Source: Myrica gale
Lineage: Eukaryota; Streptophyta; Magnoliopsida; Fagales; Myricaceae
Direction of reading: 5' to 3'
Assembly: GCA_963930655.1 (NCBI GenBank)
Contig: OZ005603.1
Span: 17,941,001 to 18,005,000, forward strand
DNA length: 64,000 nucleotides
The position numbers and the translations under genes are program-made. Every line of letters starts with the position of its first letter. Positions within the stretch are counted from its first letter, which is position 1. The notes under the pieces were generated by a model, which saw only the letters and a list, made by a program, of their open reading frames with translations, made no database searches and was not told where the DNA came from. Positions 1 to 12,200 of the stretch are shown in pieces.

Positions 1-1081
1 TCTAAACAGACTGAGGTGATATTTGAGAAATTGCATGATTTATTGAAAACCCTCGGAGTTTTATGTGCATTACTTTATGATTAAATTATCAAAGATTATA
101 ACATGAAATGTGTAAACATGAGCCTATTTTTATGTCCAATGATATTCATGATTTTTTCAATATTTAAAACAAAACTTTTTGATATTTATTGTTATTCAAA
201 TTTATGCATGATATTTCATGATATTTTCATTGATTGAAATCAAAGCTTTTGGTATTTATTGTTATTCAAGATTTATGCATTTATTTCATGAAAATAGGAT
301 AAAGATGCAAAGTTTAAAGTGAAGTTTATTTTATGATATGTTATGTATTTTCAAACCCAGAGTTACAGAGTTACAGAGACAGCACATTGGTACTAATTGT
401 AACCCATTGAGTGCACCCATTCTGGAAACGGAGTGGCTTTTTTGTAGATTCTTACCGAGTGCACACTTAGACATGGCCAAGCCTTAGTAAGGAAGATTCT
501 ACCCATAGTATTGACTTAGTTTGGTTGATCCCCAAACTAGGTAGCAACTGCACAACCCTGTCACAGGGGTAAACGTGACCCATAGTTACTGCTAAAGGGA
601 TTTTCTATAGTATTATATTATATAGATAAGATTTTTTTTAGTGAAAAAGATGTTTTATTGAAATTGTCAAAAACAACTTTCGATAGTTTAGAAAGATTTT
701 AAATATTCTATCTCTTTCTGTTACAGTGTGGCTCATGAGATATACACTAGCATAATGATTCTGCTTACTGAGTTGTCAAACTCACCCCCTATTGTTTTCC
801 TTATTTTCAGATGTTGATCAGGAGCGTGTCGATAGTCAAGATTAGATGACATGTGGGCTAATAGCTGAGTGATTATTAGAATAAATGGTTGACTCTAGTA
901 TGAGTCTAAACATGTCTTTATGTACTGAAAGAGTTTTTTTTTAAGTTTTATTTTGAGAGATTTATTGAAGTTTTTATATAAAGTTTATTCCGCATTTATT
1001 AGTAGATATGTTTTAAATCAAAAGTCTAATTGTTTATTGCAAGTAAGTCACCCTCTAGCATTTGAGGTTTGGGGCGTGACA
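1..1081 (+). mobile_element. 3' part of a large Ty3/gypsy LTR, cut by the window edge
   Basis: The segment ends in GGGGCGTGACA at 1081. The same terminus (or its complement) closes the LTRs at 41034, 26140 and 63019. Near 770 it has CTGAGTTGTCAAACTCAC, the counterpart of the conserved GTGAGT...ACTCAGTAAG block seen in opposite orientation near 26660, 39370 and 63335. That places this copy on the + strand with its 3' end at 1081. No primer-binding site follows, so it is a solo LTR or the 3' LTR of an element lying before the window. No coding sequence is seen. Confidence 0.65.
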
Positions 1082-1214
1082 GAGGCAGTTAACATGGAGG
1101 CATTCTAAAATTAGTTAGAAGCGTTCAGACTAGCTTAAGTAGTTCTCGGTAAACCTCGGGCAAACTCCCAACAAACTTCGCCAACATTAAAATACTTAGC
1201 TCTCCAACTTCGCA

Positions 1215-1960
1215 TTGTCAAACAGTAGACAGGCTCCTGTCATACTGCAGATGTTTCAAACACACTCATACGTTGTTGAGACGCTTGAACAAGGTAGTGT
1301 CTTAGCACTTGAATCTCCAGTAATAAAACACAAATACAACGATGAAATTATGCCAACTAAATACATTTACACATTAATTATTGATCCAAGGTGCAAAATG
1401 GATGTTTTTGCATTGGTGGTTTATCAAAATGTACGACGATTTTCGAGTATCTGTAATGATTGAGAACACCAAAAGTTTTTTGTATGTGTTGTTTGTTTAA
1501 TATAATGGTCTACGTGGGACTTCAAGTATGGTTGCGTCACGCAATCAAACTCCCTGTGCCAATATTGAAACTTTCACATCTTATTACGATTATGATAATA
1601 TATATGTGCACTTTTATGAGGAGTGCAAAATGTTGACGAATTTATTATTGGCAGTAAGTCAGAAGTAGATCAGTATTTGTTAGATGGGTGTGAAGCTAGA
1701 ACTCAAGATTTTGACATCTTAGCTTGGTGGACGATAAATGAATCCAAGTATCATATTCTTACGAGGGTTGCACGGGATGTATTGGCCATTTTGGTTTCGA
1801 CAGTTTCCTCTGAGTCATCCTTTTTTAAAACAGGGAGTAGAGTGCTAGATCCATTTCGGAGTTTATTGGCGCTAAGAACAGTTAAGGCTCTTCTTTGTGC
1901 ATAAAATTGGTTGAGGTCTAATCCAATTAAAATTGATCTTCGTGAGACTAATAGATAATG
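1215..1960 (+). pseudogene. hAT-family transposase fragment (C-terminal dimerisation domain)
   Basis: The frame at 1623-1904 contains DFDILAWWTINESKYHILTR, ARDVLAILVSTVSSESSF and SRVLDPFRS. This is the conserved hATC dimerisation region of plant hAT (BED-finger) transposases. The upstream frame at 1335-1463 has LIIDPRCKMD, resembling the domain that precedes hATC. A stop at 1902-1904 interrupts the motif; the same frame continues with NWLRSNPIKIDLRETNR to about 1957, so a CAA-to-TAA change is likely. A further stop at 1461-1463 and missing sequence separate the two parts. The N-terminal zinc finger and the catalytic core were not found. It is a dead remnant about 1.3 kb upstream of the PRAF start codon. 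Confidence 0.8.
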
Positions 1961-2700
1961 TTGAGAGCTTTGAAGTTGAGCCAAGTAACTATGTGATGTT
2001 ATTGCATTTGTTCATTCGCATATTTTGGCACCTTGATTGTTTTTTTAATTTGTTATTGATGTTAAATTTATTTCTAATTTTCTAATGTATTTCAATTTCA
2101 TTATTTATTTAAATTCACAAGTGTTAGATGAAAACTCAACTTCCACTAACGTTGATAAAGAAGACGAATGATAATGATGGAGCCTGGAGGCAAAATTCAG
2201 CATGTTTTCAAGTTTAATTTCATTTGTTGGTTATTAATGTTTAATTTCATGTTGCAGATGTGTATAATTTCTCAGTTATTTTGGATTGGGCATATTTTGT
2301 CTTTATTTTCAGCTTATTTTGGGCTTAAATTAAATCAAAGAAGCCTTCAAAATTCCCAATTTTATATCAATGTGTTCGGATATGTGCCAGCTGTAAAAAG
2401 CAAAAAAGTGCCAAGAAAAATGTCCAGCCTAGCACCTAGTCCAATCCGAAAATAGTCCAAATTGATCCAGCCCGATATGGACCGATTGATCCCAATCCAC
2501 CCGAACCGAGCCCGATGGACGTCAGGCTCGGGTAGTCTCAATTCATCTTTTCTGGCGGTTCGGTCGGCAGGTGGGCTGAGACCCCAACCATAGTGGTCAT
2601 GCGGTACAGCCAGAACCCGCCCAAAACCGACCAGACCCACCAGAATGCAACAGAGAGTATATGAATATATGGATAAATTTAATAGTGGACTTGTTCTAAT
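1961..2700. other. Intergenic DNA between hAT remnant and gene promoter
   Basis: Mostly AT-rich, with one short GC-rich patch at about 2440-2640 containing repeated CCCGA and AACCGA words. That patch may be the subterminal region of the hAT element. No convincing gene is seen. Confidence 0.4.
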
Positions 2701-3249
2701 AAAATTAATTTATAATTTTTTTTGTCTATCCTTTCCGTTGGATTAGTGGGTCGACGTGGCAGCAGTTAAAGAAACGCGCCAATATCTCGATCGGATTTCT
2801 TTTGAGCTGCAAACCTCCCTCATCAACGTGACCGCTTACCTCCCTCTTATTTCGCGTCCTCTCTCTCTCTCTGATTGGTCTGCGTTGGGTTCTTGTTCCT
2901 TTTCCGCGATCCAATTCGTTCAAGCACGCAGAAATCAGAAATCAGAAATACAGAGTTCCTAATAAATTTTACATGGCTCATGTTTTATCAAAAATCTGTC
3001 GCATATTCAACTATTTGAAGTTGTTGATGATCTTTGAGATTTAAATCGTATAGTGAATTTTCTATTTGTTGTTTCCTGTTTGACAGATATATTTAGGGTA
3101 GTGACTCATTTTGATGAAAGGTCAAAATAGAAGAAGAAAGCATGCATCCATGAAGACTGGGGCACGCACGTCGCCGCCGCATTTCCGCTTGATGAAGTTG
3201 TCGGTTGAGCTTAGTCATCCGCGCTTTCCTTGCAGTCTTTTCAGATGGA
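2700..3249 (+). promoter_or_regulatory. Putative promoter and 5' leader of the PRAF gene
   Basis: An AT-rich stretch (2700-2730) is followed by a less AT-rich region with a CT-dinucleotide run at about 2860-2872 and an inverted CCAAT (GATTGGTC at 2873-2880), features common around plant transcription starts. Immediately before the coding start, TTCCTTGCAGTCTTTTCAG resembles a splice acceptor, so the leader may contain an intron ending at about 3244. If unspliced, an upstream ATG at 3150 would open a reading frame overlapping the main start out of frame; splicing at the acceptor would remove it. The transcription start is not defined. Confidence 0.4.
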
Positions 3250-3297
3250 ATGGCAGATCCTGCTAGTTATGGGAAACATGAGCGTGACATTGAGCAA
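3250..3297 (+). CDS. PRAF: PRAF exon 1
   Basis: Encodes 16 residues ([16 protein letters not shown]), ending in phase 0 before the donor GTCAGT. A longer frame from 3205 uses no ATG and reads into the intron, so the ATG at 3250 is preferred. Confidence 0.88.
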
Positions 3298-6200
3298 GTC
3301 AGTTTCCTTTCACCTTCCCTCTTCGTCACCCTTCATTTTTTAATTGAAGACATACCTAGGATCAACATTCTAGATGCATACTTGTTTAATAGACACACAC
3401 AAAAGACACCGAGAAAGTAAATGCTAAAGGCAAGTTCTGACAATTTAGTATACACATGGGACATCAGTGTGAGAACGAACACATGAAATTGTTGGACATA
3501 CTTTTTAATGAGGCAATTAAAGCAACGTCGGGTAAAAGGAACTCCATTTTAAAATGAATTCTTTGAGCAATGACGAAGTGTTATGAAATACTTTTCTTTG
3601 AAAGAACTAAAGGTTGTGTTTGTGTTGTAATATTTTTGGTATAAGAATATGTGTTGGTATTGGGTTTAGTGAAAAGGTGAAGAGAGAGATAATTTTTTAT
3701 ATTTTTTGTAATTTTTTTATATTTATTGATGAGAGAGAGATTATATTGGAGTATTTTATTAGGAGAGATAAAATTTTGGTAAAAATTTTGGTTGCAAACG
3801 CAGCCTAATAACTTCTTCAGTACCTAAAGGCGTGAAAATGATTACTCGTGCAGATTTAAAACTCTACATTGGTGCCCAGAGTTTGCTACTACCTGGCTAT
3901 TATGCATTTTCATTAGTTGGTAAATCACTTCTTTAAAGTTGTTAAGTAAACTTAATTGTTTTGGTCAGAGAAGCTATAGGACCCCAGCTGTAATGCTTGC
4001 ATTTGCATTTGACAAAAAATATGTATATTGCGGTTGTTGTTTTACTAATTGTAATATAATTTGACTTAAGTAATTGTAGCTGTTACTAATGTACCAGCAA
4101 AGTCAATCGGTAAAAAAAACTTGCTTGGGTAATTAACTTGCTTAAATATTTATTAAATTGGAAAGAGTTAACAAATCGCAGACATAAAATCGAGAGAAAG
4201 AGTACATGGGAGAGATACCATATGGGAACGAGCAACATCTGCTATGAGATACCATGATGTTTCTCTATTTTCCTGGGTTAATGCTATGTTGGGGCCCTTT
4301 CTTAGATTTTCAGGACTTTATTAGTTTGTTTGCTTGTTTGCTTTAAGTTGTTTCAGTACAACCTTTGTACTGTTGTTTTCTCCTTCTTTGTTTTAATAAA
4401 ATTGTTACTTATAAAAAAAACATCTGCTTCATCTGTTTTGGATTAGCGAGAAGGTGAACAATAGAAATATTTCAACTAATAATTAATAAAACTCGAGATA
4501 GAAGAGTGCACGCTTATGAAGGTATCCCTTATCGACTCGAGATAGAAATATTTCACTTATCGACTGTTGTTAACCTAAAGTTGATTCCGGCAGCTACAAT
4601 TTTATTTAAGCTTAGCATGTATTAATGCTGTTATCGATTTTCCTATTTAAATATTTTTCACCTCTTTTGAAGGCACTCATTGCATTGAAGAAAGGCACCC
4701 AGTTAATCAAGTATAGCCGGAAAGGGAAGCCTAAGTTTTGCCCATTCAGAATTTCTAAGGTTTAGTTATTTTCTACAAGCATGCATATTGTTTTTATGTT
4801 TCCGAGATTCTCCATTCTAGCATATATATTCAGGTGAAAAAAAGAAAAATGCAAAAAAGATAGATGTTTGACTTTGTCAGAGACATGACTGTTTTAATTA
4901 GGGCTGAGGGTACATGAGGCATCAGTAAGCAATATCTTTGCTTAATGATGAGTTAAAGATGAAGTTACACTCATGTAATCCTTACACTACAAAAAAAATG
5001 ACTTTTAGTGACAAAATTTTTTGTCATTAAAAGTCAAAATTTCGTCACTAAAAGTATTAGTGACCAAATTTTTTCGTCACCAGCTTCGTCAGTGTAAGAG
5101 CGTCACAAAATGTATTTCGTGACGTAACCCGAATTTCGTCACGAAAATTTGTTAGTGACGGATTTTTTTCGTCATTAAATGTAGCGATCGATCGTCACAA
5201 GTGACAATCGATCGTACTTGGCTTAGTGATGGATCGGTTAAACTAGCGATGGATTGGTATAAACAGTCGATCGGTGAATTTGTGATGGATCGGTTATACG
5301 ATCGATCGGTGAATTATTGACGATTGATCAGCCATTTTTACCGATGGAATTTTAAGAAATAGACGATCGATTGCTATAGTAATGATGATCAATTGTAATT
5401 TATTAGTGATCGATCGTCTTAACAAAAGTCGATCGGTCGGTGATTAAAGCGATTGATCACTGACTACGTCACTGATCGATCGGTATAATTGTGACGATCG
5501 ATCGATGACTTTACTAATCGACTTTACTGATCGATGGTCAATATTAAAATATGTAATGTTGATCGATCAGCATTACATATTTTAATATTGACCATCGATC
5601 GATGAATTTACTGATCGATCGACATTACATATTTTTAATATTGACGATCTATTAATAGTTGGGCGTTTAACTACCGATCGAATGGTGGAAACATAATTTG
5701 GATTTTTGAAAAACAATAATAATAGAAAAATTTATATAACAGATAGTACTATAATAAAAATACAATACTCATATTAATGCACATTGATGGTAACAATAGT
5801 AATTCGCAATTAAATCGAAAATAACATCGTAATAATACATAATCACATGCGCTCCTCGTGCTCCACTTGCATGCGCCTCTTGCTCCCTTTTCATGCCAGT
5901 GAACCCAAGCGCTAATTCCTAGCTTCTTCCCTGATGGAAAAAAGCAAAGACAATAGTTATAAAACAAAATTGGTTGTCCTTATGCATTGATAAAAGAGCT
6001 GAAGTGCTGGACAAATTTTTTTACCCATGTCAGCGAACATGACGCCTAGGCTGTAGGAACTGCATTGAAAACTCCAAATTGTTAGAAAAATTAAAATTAA
6101 TAGCTAAATGCATCAGATCTAGTTCTACTGCTTCACAGATTCGACAATATATGAAAATATTCGCTTCAGTCCGTTGGAAGGAGATGTTGCCATTTGATTC

Positions 6201-9200
6201 TCTTCTTGTTTGAGAATCTGAAGAAATCTTCATTCTCTTCCAGTTAGTTTATTATGCAATCATGTTGTGATGTCTTCTATCAAAATTGTAGCAAAGATTG
6301 TAGAAAAAACTTTATGCTAATAAATAGAAAGAAAAAAATAAACAAATGGAGCGAGACCAGAAAATTTGACAAATCAGTGTTCCAAAAGCTGGTGAGCCAA
6401 ACTGTTATACCCTTGCATTAGCGTAAGCTATTAATTGTATATACTTACCTGCAGGGTTAGATGTACAGTCATATTTGCATGTGATTTCCAACTGCAAAAT
6501 TCAGGGGGCATAGGACATTCCCTTCCTGGTATTTTCAATGAGTAAAAAAAATACAATTTACATGAGACAAACAAACCTCTACTCATCCACATTATCAGGG
6601 CAATATATGAGAAAAATTATGAACAACAGAAGGAGAGATCTTACATCATTCTTATTTTCTGAACTCAAGCACTTCAATAATCAAATATCTAAATAAATAT
6701 AAATGTTACACATCATCAATAATTTGCAACAAAACTTGCGTGAAACACCGATCGATCAGTAAAAATATGACGATCGATCGTTTAAATACAACGATCGATC
6801 GGTTGTATACCATCTAACAGACGATCGATTGTCACTTATTGACGATCGATCGTCAATTACCCAGATCGATAAAACCATGCAAACCTTCCCCACACACTCA
6901 AATCCATGCCCAAATCACTCTCAAATCATCCTCATTCAATACCCATTGCAATGTACATATTAAGAACATCCTAATAAGCTTTAATCATCACAAATTATAT
7001 CCACAATACCCACAAATACCCAAATCAAAAAAATCATCAAATAACCAACCAAATCGTTCATAACTCGTAATGAATGTAGAATATATTACCTCTTGCACGA
7101 TATAAACACCAAAACGAACAAAATCTCTACCAAAATCTCACAAATTTCGCCAAATATTTTCAATATTCACTTGGTTCAAAAATCAATGAATATGAGCTCG
7201 GCTTCCTCTTAATCTATTCTAAACACTCTCTCGACCAAAAGAACGGTATTTGGACTAAATTTGAGAGGAAAAGAGCTCCTTGCCGCAAGTCTTCGTTCTC
7301 CTCCTTTCGTTGGGTGTGTTTTTCACTTCACCCACGGCCTTAGAGCATTTGGGCATTTCAAGCACGATAAACACCGATCTATCCGTCATCATACCGATTG
7401 ATCACCTTGTCAGCTTTAAAATTCCCGCTAAGTTTTCAAACGATCGATCGGGAAACAAATTCAAAATGACGATGGGTGTGAGCGATCGATCGGTATTAAT
7501 ATATGATTGATCGGTCTCAAACCATTAAACGACATCGTCCTTTACCGATCGATCGGTGACATACCGATCGATCGTTAAATGTAATTATTGAAAAAACGAT
7601 TTTTAACCTAACAAATGAAATAATTATTAAAATTATTTTACTTAAAATGTCATTTTAATACATATATCATACTAGTAACTTATGATCATGTGTTAAATAA
7701 GCTTTATATCAATAGTTTATGACATCTTAGTACATTGCTCATACTAACTCTTACAAAATGTTTATTTGATGTAACATGTACAACTTGTACATGCTTTCCT
7801 AAATATTAATGAAGTATACTTTATTTGTTGTTATGTAATCTAAACATATCCTAACGTACTTTGTTAATATATATTTTGTATTTCTAATTATTTAAGTTCA
7901 TATTATTCAATCACAAATGTTTAATCATGAAATTTACGTACCGATCGATCGTCAATGTTAACCGATCGATCGCCTTTTGCATTTAAAACGACACCGTGTG
8001 AACCGATCGATCGCTTCGTCTAACGAAAACGATGACGCATCTTAACGATCGATCGTGTTTCAAAGCCACGTGTTTATTGATAACCGATCGATCGATATAT
8101 AAACAACGATCGATCGGGAGGAGTGACGACATAATTTCCTCACCAAAACTCTTTGCATTTAGTGATGGAGCATTTCGTCACAAAAAGTACCGATCGATCG
8201 GCGTATGACGAAACTTATCGTCACCAAAAAAGTTACTTTTTGTGACAACATTGTTATTTCGTCACAAATAAGACTTTTAGTGACGAATCACAAATAAGAC
8301 TTTTAGTGACGAAAATTATTTTCGTCACGAAAAACCATTTTTTAGTGACAAAAATAACATTTCGTCACTAAAAGTCAAGTTCATTTCGTCACCGAGAATT
8401 TCTTCACTAAAAGTCAATTTTCTAGTAGTGTTACCAATTATGTTAGAGTTAAAGTATGCTTGCCCCATTTAGATGCTATACTGATGTGATGCCACCTAAC
8501 AATTACCCATTTCATTATACCCCGAGTGTCTACATTCTATGCAGGAACTATTTTCTTTGAAGTTGACCTAATTTATATATTTGGACTGTAACTGTGCCAC
8601 AACCAAGTGTTTTTCCGTTTCTGTTCTATTGCTCTCGTGAAGTACCTTTAAATATACGCTGCATAATTTCGATTATGCATACACAAGTTACAGTGAGACA
8701 TGAACTAATTCATATCTTTGCAGTGTTCGACACATCATCCAGCATATGTGATACATGCAACTTTTAAATTGCAAAAATTGCTCAGATTTTATTTTCTTTG
8801 TGCGTCAGCTTCATCTTCTCCACTATGGAGAGTCATGACATATATCTCTCAAGCGTAGTGTGCATGAATGATTTCACATTTGGTTGCATTAACAGGATGA
8901 AACAACACTGATCTGGTATTCACATGGAGAAGAAAGGAATCTGAAATTATTTTCCGTCTCACGGATCATCCCTGGACAGAGAACTGTGAGTTAAAAGACT
9001 GCAATTCGACGTTAAACCATCTCTTTAAAAATAGTTCATAAAGTATTTTTTTCCCAAAGATGGCAGGAACTAACCTGTGTTTGCAAGTTTTACAGGCCGT
9101 TTTCAGACGGTATTTGCGCCCTGAAAAGGATTACTTATCATTTTCACTTGTATATAATAACGGTGACCGGTCCCTTGATCTAGTGAGTAAAGATCGATTA

Positions 9201-12200
9201 TTCATCTGGATTTGTTTTATGTCAGCTTTATCAAAAGTTCATATCCAGATTCTTGGCTTTTTATTTCTTTAGATCTGCAAGGACAAAGCAGAGGCAGAGG
9301 TGTGGTTTGCAGGCCTTAAGGCATTGATTTCAACTCGACAACCGCATACTAGACGTACTATAAGTGATATTTCGGATGTAAGTTCCCATCCAACAAATAA
9401 ATCTACGAGGAAGTAAATTACCTGTTCTTGCTATATACCTGTTTCGATTTTTCATTACATTGTGGAGCTCATGTCTCTTCTTCCAAAGTCGAATATAATA
9501 GAGGATATCATGCCTTGAACTCAAATTGATGTCTTTCCAGTTACAAGAAGAGCAGATTAGACTCAAGTGTAGGCTTTGAATAATGATATGGTCTGACGTT
9601 TAGAATAACTTAGAAACATATTTGGAATAAAGTAAAGAGTTTTGCTGAAAATCTGCTTGATAGTTGTGCTCCAACAGTTATATTCTTGAAAATTTAAATA
9701 TCAGTATCTAATGCTAAAATGATATCCATGGATCACCTGTTAATTAGCAATCTGGTTGGTGATCTTTCAAAGAAGTTATTATGTTTAGTAATATTGTGGT
9801 ACTGCACAGTTGTACTCTGCCAGAACTCTGAATCATTAATGCAGTTCAATTTTCTGGTAAACAGGAAACTGCATTTTGTGAGGCTTTAACTGGTACATAA
9901 AATCAAACTTTATATTATACACTCTAGATCTGATAAAAACAAAGGAATCTTACATTGAGTTCTCTCGATGTGAAAAAATTGCAATTAACTGTCCCACAAC
10001 AACTTTTGCACAAATAAAATGTCTTTTATCCTTGGTATAATGTGCTCTAATTGAAGGGATTTTAATGTTTAATTCGAAACAAACAGGAAATTGTGTATTT
10101 TCCTGAAAACTAGAGGAGGTCCATGTATCCATGTGCAACAGTAAAGAGAAAAGTGAGTTTTAATTTTTGGAATTTTTTTTTTATGTGGTATTCCAGGTCA
10201 ACTAACCTGATACTAGATATTGATGGAGATGTTAATTTTGTGTGATGATGTTTTTGCACAACACATGGGATCTAGACAAGGACGTGGGGAACTTTTATGA
10301 CACATTGCTGGCTCAGATTTTCATGTCTGTTTTTGGTGAATATTTATGAACACCTAACTTTAGTTTCTTTTATTCTGTTACAGCTACAAAATAGTGGTGA
10401 CTTTGTTCAGAATGGCCATCCTTTTGGAGCAACACTAGATTCCACTACAAGTGTTGTTCGAAGCAGGGTTTCTCTTGATTCATATTCTGGTCTATTGAAT
10501 TCTGCAAGCTCAAATGTGTGTTCAGAACAGGCAAATATGCAACTAAGAACAAGTACTGGAGATGGTGTCCGTATTAGTATTTCAAGCACTCCTAGCTGTT
10601 CTAGTGGAGGTTCTGGACCAGATGACATAGAATCCTTGGGAGATGTCTATGTATGGGGAGAGTTATTGTGTGATGGGATTTCACCTGATGGCTCTCTGAA
10701 CCCAATTCCTACAAAAACTGATGTGCTGACTCCTAAGCCTTTGGAGTCTAATGTTGTTCTTGATGTTCACCAGATTGCTTGTGGTGTGCGACATATTGCT
10801 CTTGTAACCAGGCAAGGAGAGGTTTTTACCTGGGGAGAAGAAGTTGGAGGAAGGCTTGGTCATGGGATTGATAAAGACTTTAGTCGCCCCCATCTTGTTG
10901 AGTTCCTTGCAGTTACCAATGTAGAGTTTGTTGCTTGTGGAGAGTATCATACATGCGTTGTATCTACATCTGGTGATTTATTTACTTGGGGTGATGGCAC
11001 GCATAATGCTGGACTTCTTGGTCACGGCACAGATGTTAGCCACTGGATACCTAAAAGGGTCACCGGTCCGTTAGAAGGACTTCAGGTTTTATCTGTTGCA
11101 TGTGGCACGTGGCATTCAGCCTTGGCGACTTCCAATGGAAAATTGTTTACATTTGGTGACGGAACATATGGTGTGTTGGGACATGGAGATCGTGCGAGTT
11201 TTCCATATCCCAAGGAGGTACAATCATTGAGTGGACTGAAGACTATTAAGGTTGCATGTGGAGTATGGCATACCGCAGCCATTGTTGAGGTTATGGGCCC
11301 GTCTGGTACAAATGCTTCATCTAGAAAGTTGTTCACCTGGGGTGATGGGGACAAACATCGTTTGGGCCATGGGAACAAAGAAACTTATCTTCTTCCCACC
11401 TGTGTCTCTTCACTTATTGACTATAACTTCCACCAGCTTGCTTGTGGGCATGCAGTAACCGTTGCCCTCACTACATCAGGTCATGTGTTTACCATGGGTG
11501 CGCCTTCATATGGTCAACTTGGCAATCCAAACTCTGATGGGAGGGTACCTTGCTTGATACAAGATAAACTAGTTGGTGAATTTGTCGAAGAAATATCTTG
11601 TGGTGCATATCATGTTGCTGTTCTAACATCTAGAAATGAACTATACACTTGGGGGAGAGGAGCCAATGGAAGACTGGGACATGGGGATACAGAAGACCGA
11701 AAATCTCCAACTCTAGTTGAATCCTTAAAAGACAGGCATGTGAAAAATATATACTGTGGCTCAAATTTTACTTCAAGTATATGCATCCATAAATGGGTCT
11801 CTGGAGCAGACCAGTCAGTTTGTTCGGGTTGTCGGCAAGCATTTGGTTTTACTAGAAAGAGGCACAACTGTTATAATTGTGGACTGGTACATTGCCATGC
11901 TTGTAGTTCGAGAAAAGCATTGAAAGCAGCATTGGCTCCCACTCCTAGCAAACCCCATCGTGTATGCGATACTTGCTATTCTAAACTTAAAACTGCGGAG
12001 GCTGGCAACGCTTCTAACATAAATAGGAAAATTACAGCTCCTCGCCGTTCAATAGACACCCGGGAAAGATTAGATAGAGAGGTGAGGTCTTCAAAGATTT
12101 TGTTGTCTCCCACTACAGAACCAGTCAAATACCTTGAAATCAAGTCAGGAAGGCCTGGGACAAGGTCTGATTCTCCTTCTATAGTGCGGGCTTCTCAGGT

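Larger units (their letters stand above)
3298..4672 (+). other. PRAF: PRAF intron 1
   Basis: Donor GTCAGT and acceptor AAG. It holds a small MITE at 3611-3805 and a truncated L1 end at 4244-4418. The rest is AT-rich without coding potential. Confidence 0.85.
4760..8895 (+). other. PRAF: PRAF intron 2, enlarged by a CACTA insertion
   Basis: A 4.1-kb intron, of which 4985-8430 is a CACTA element. Without it the intron would be about 690 bp. The flanks are AT-rich and show no other feature. Confidence 0.88.

Noticed and set aside
5749..6233. Short - strand frames within the CACTA element as possible transposase parts
   Set aside because: No TNPD/TNP2 motif; composition is like the flanking AT-rich DNA.
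5180..8200. GATC palindrome array taken as a CRISPR-like or satellite array
   Set aside because: Spacing is irregular, there are no repeat-length units, and the sequence is bounded by CACTA termini and a target duplication in plant DNA.
10297..10383. An alternative ATG start for the RCC1 exon at 10297
   Set aside because: The segment is intron 5; a TACAG acceptor at 10383 and in-phase upstream PH exons give the family protein.
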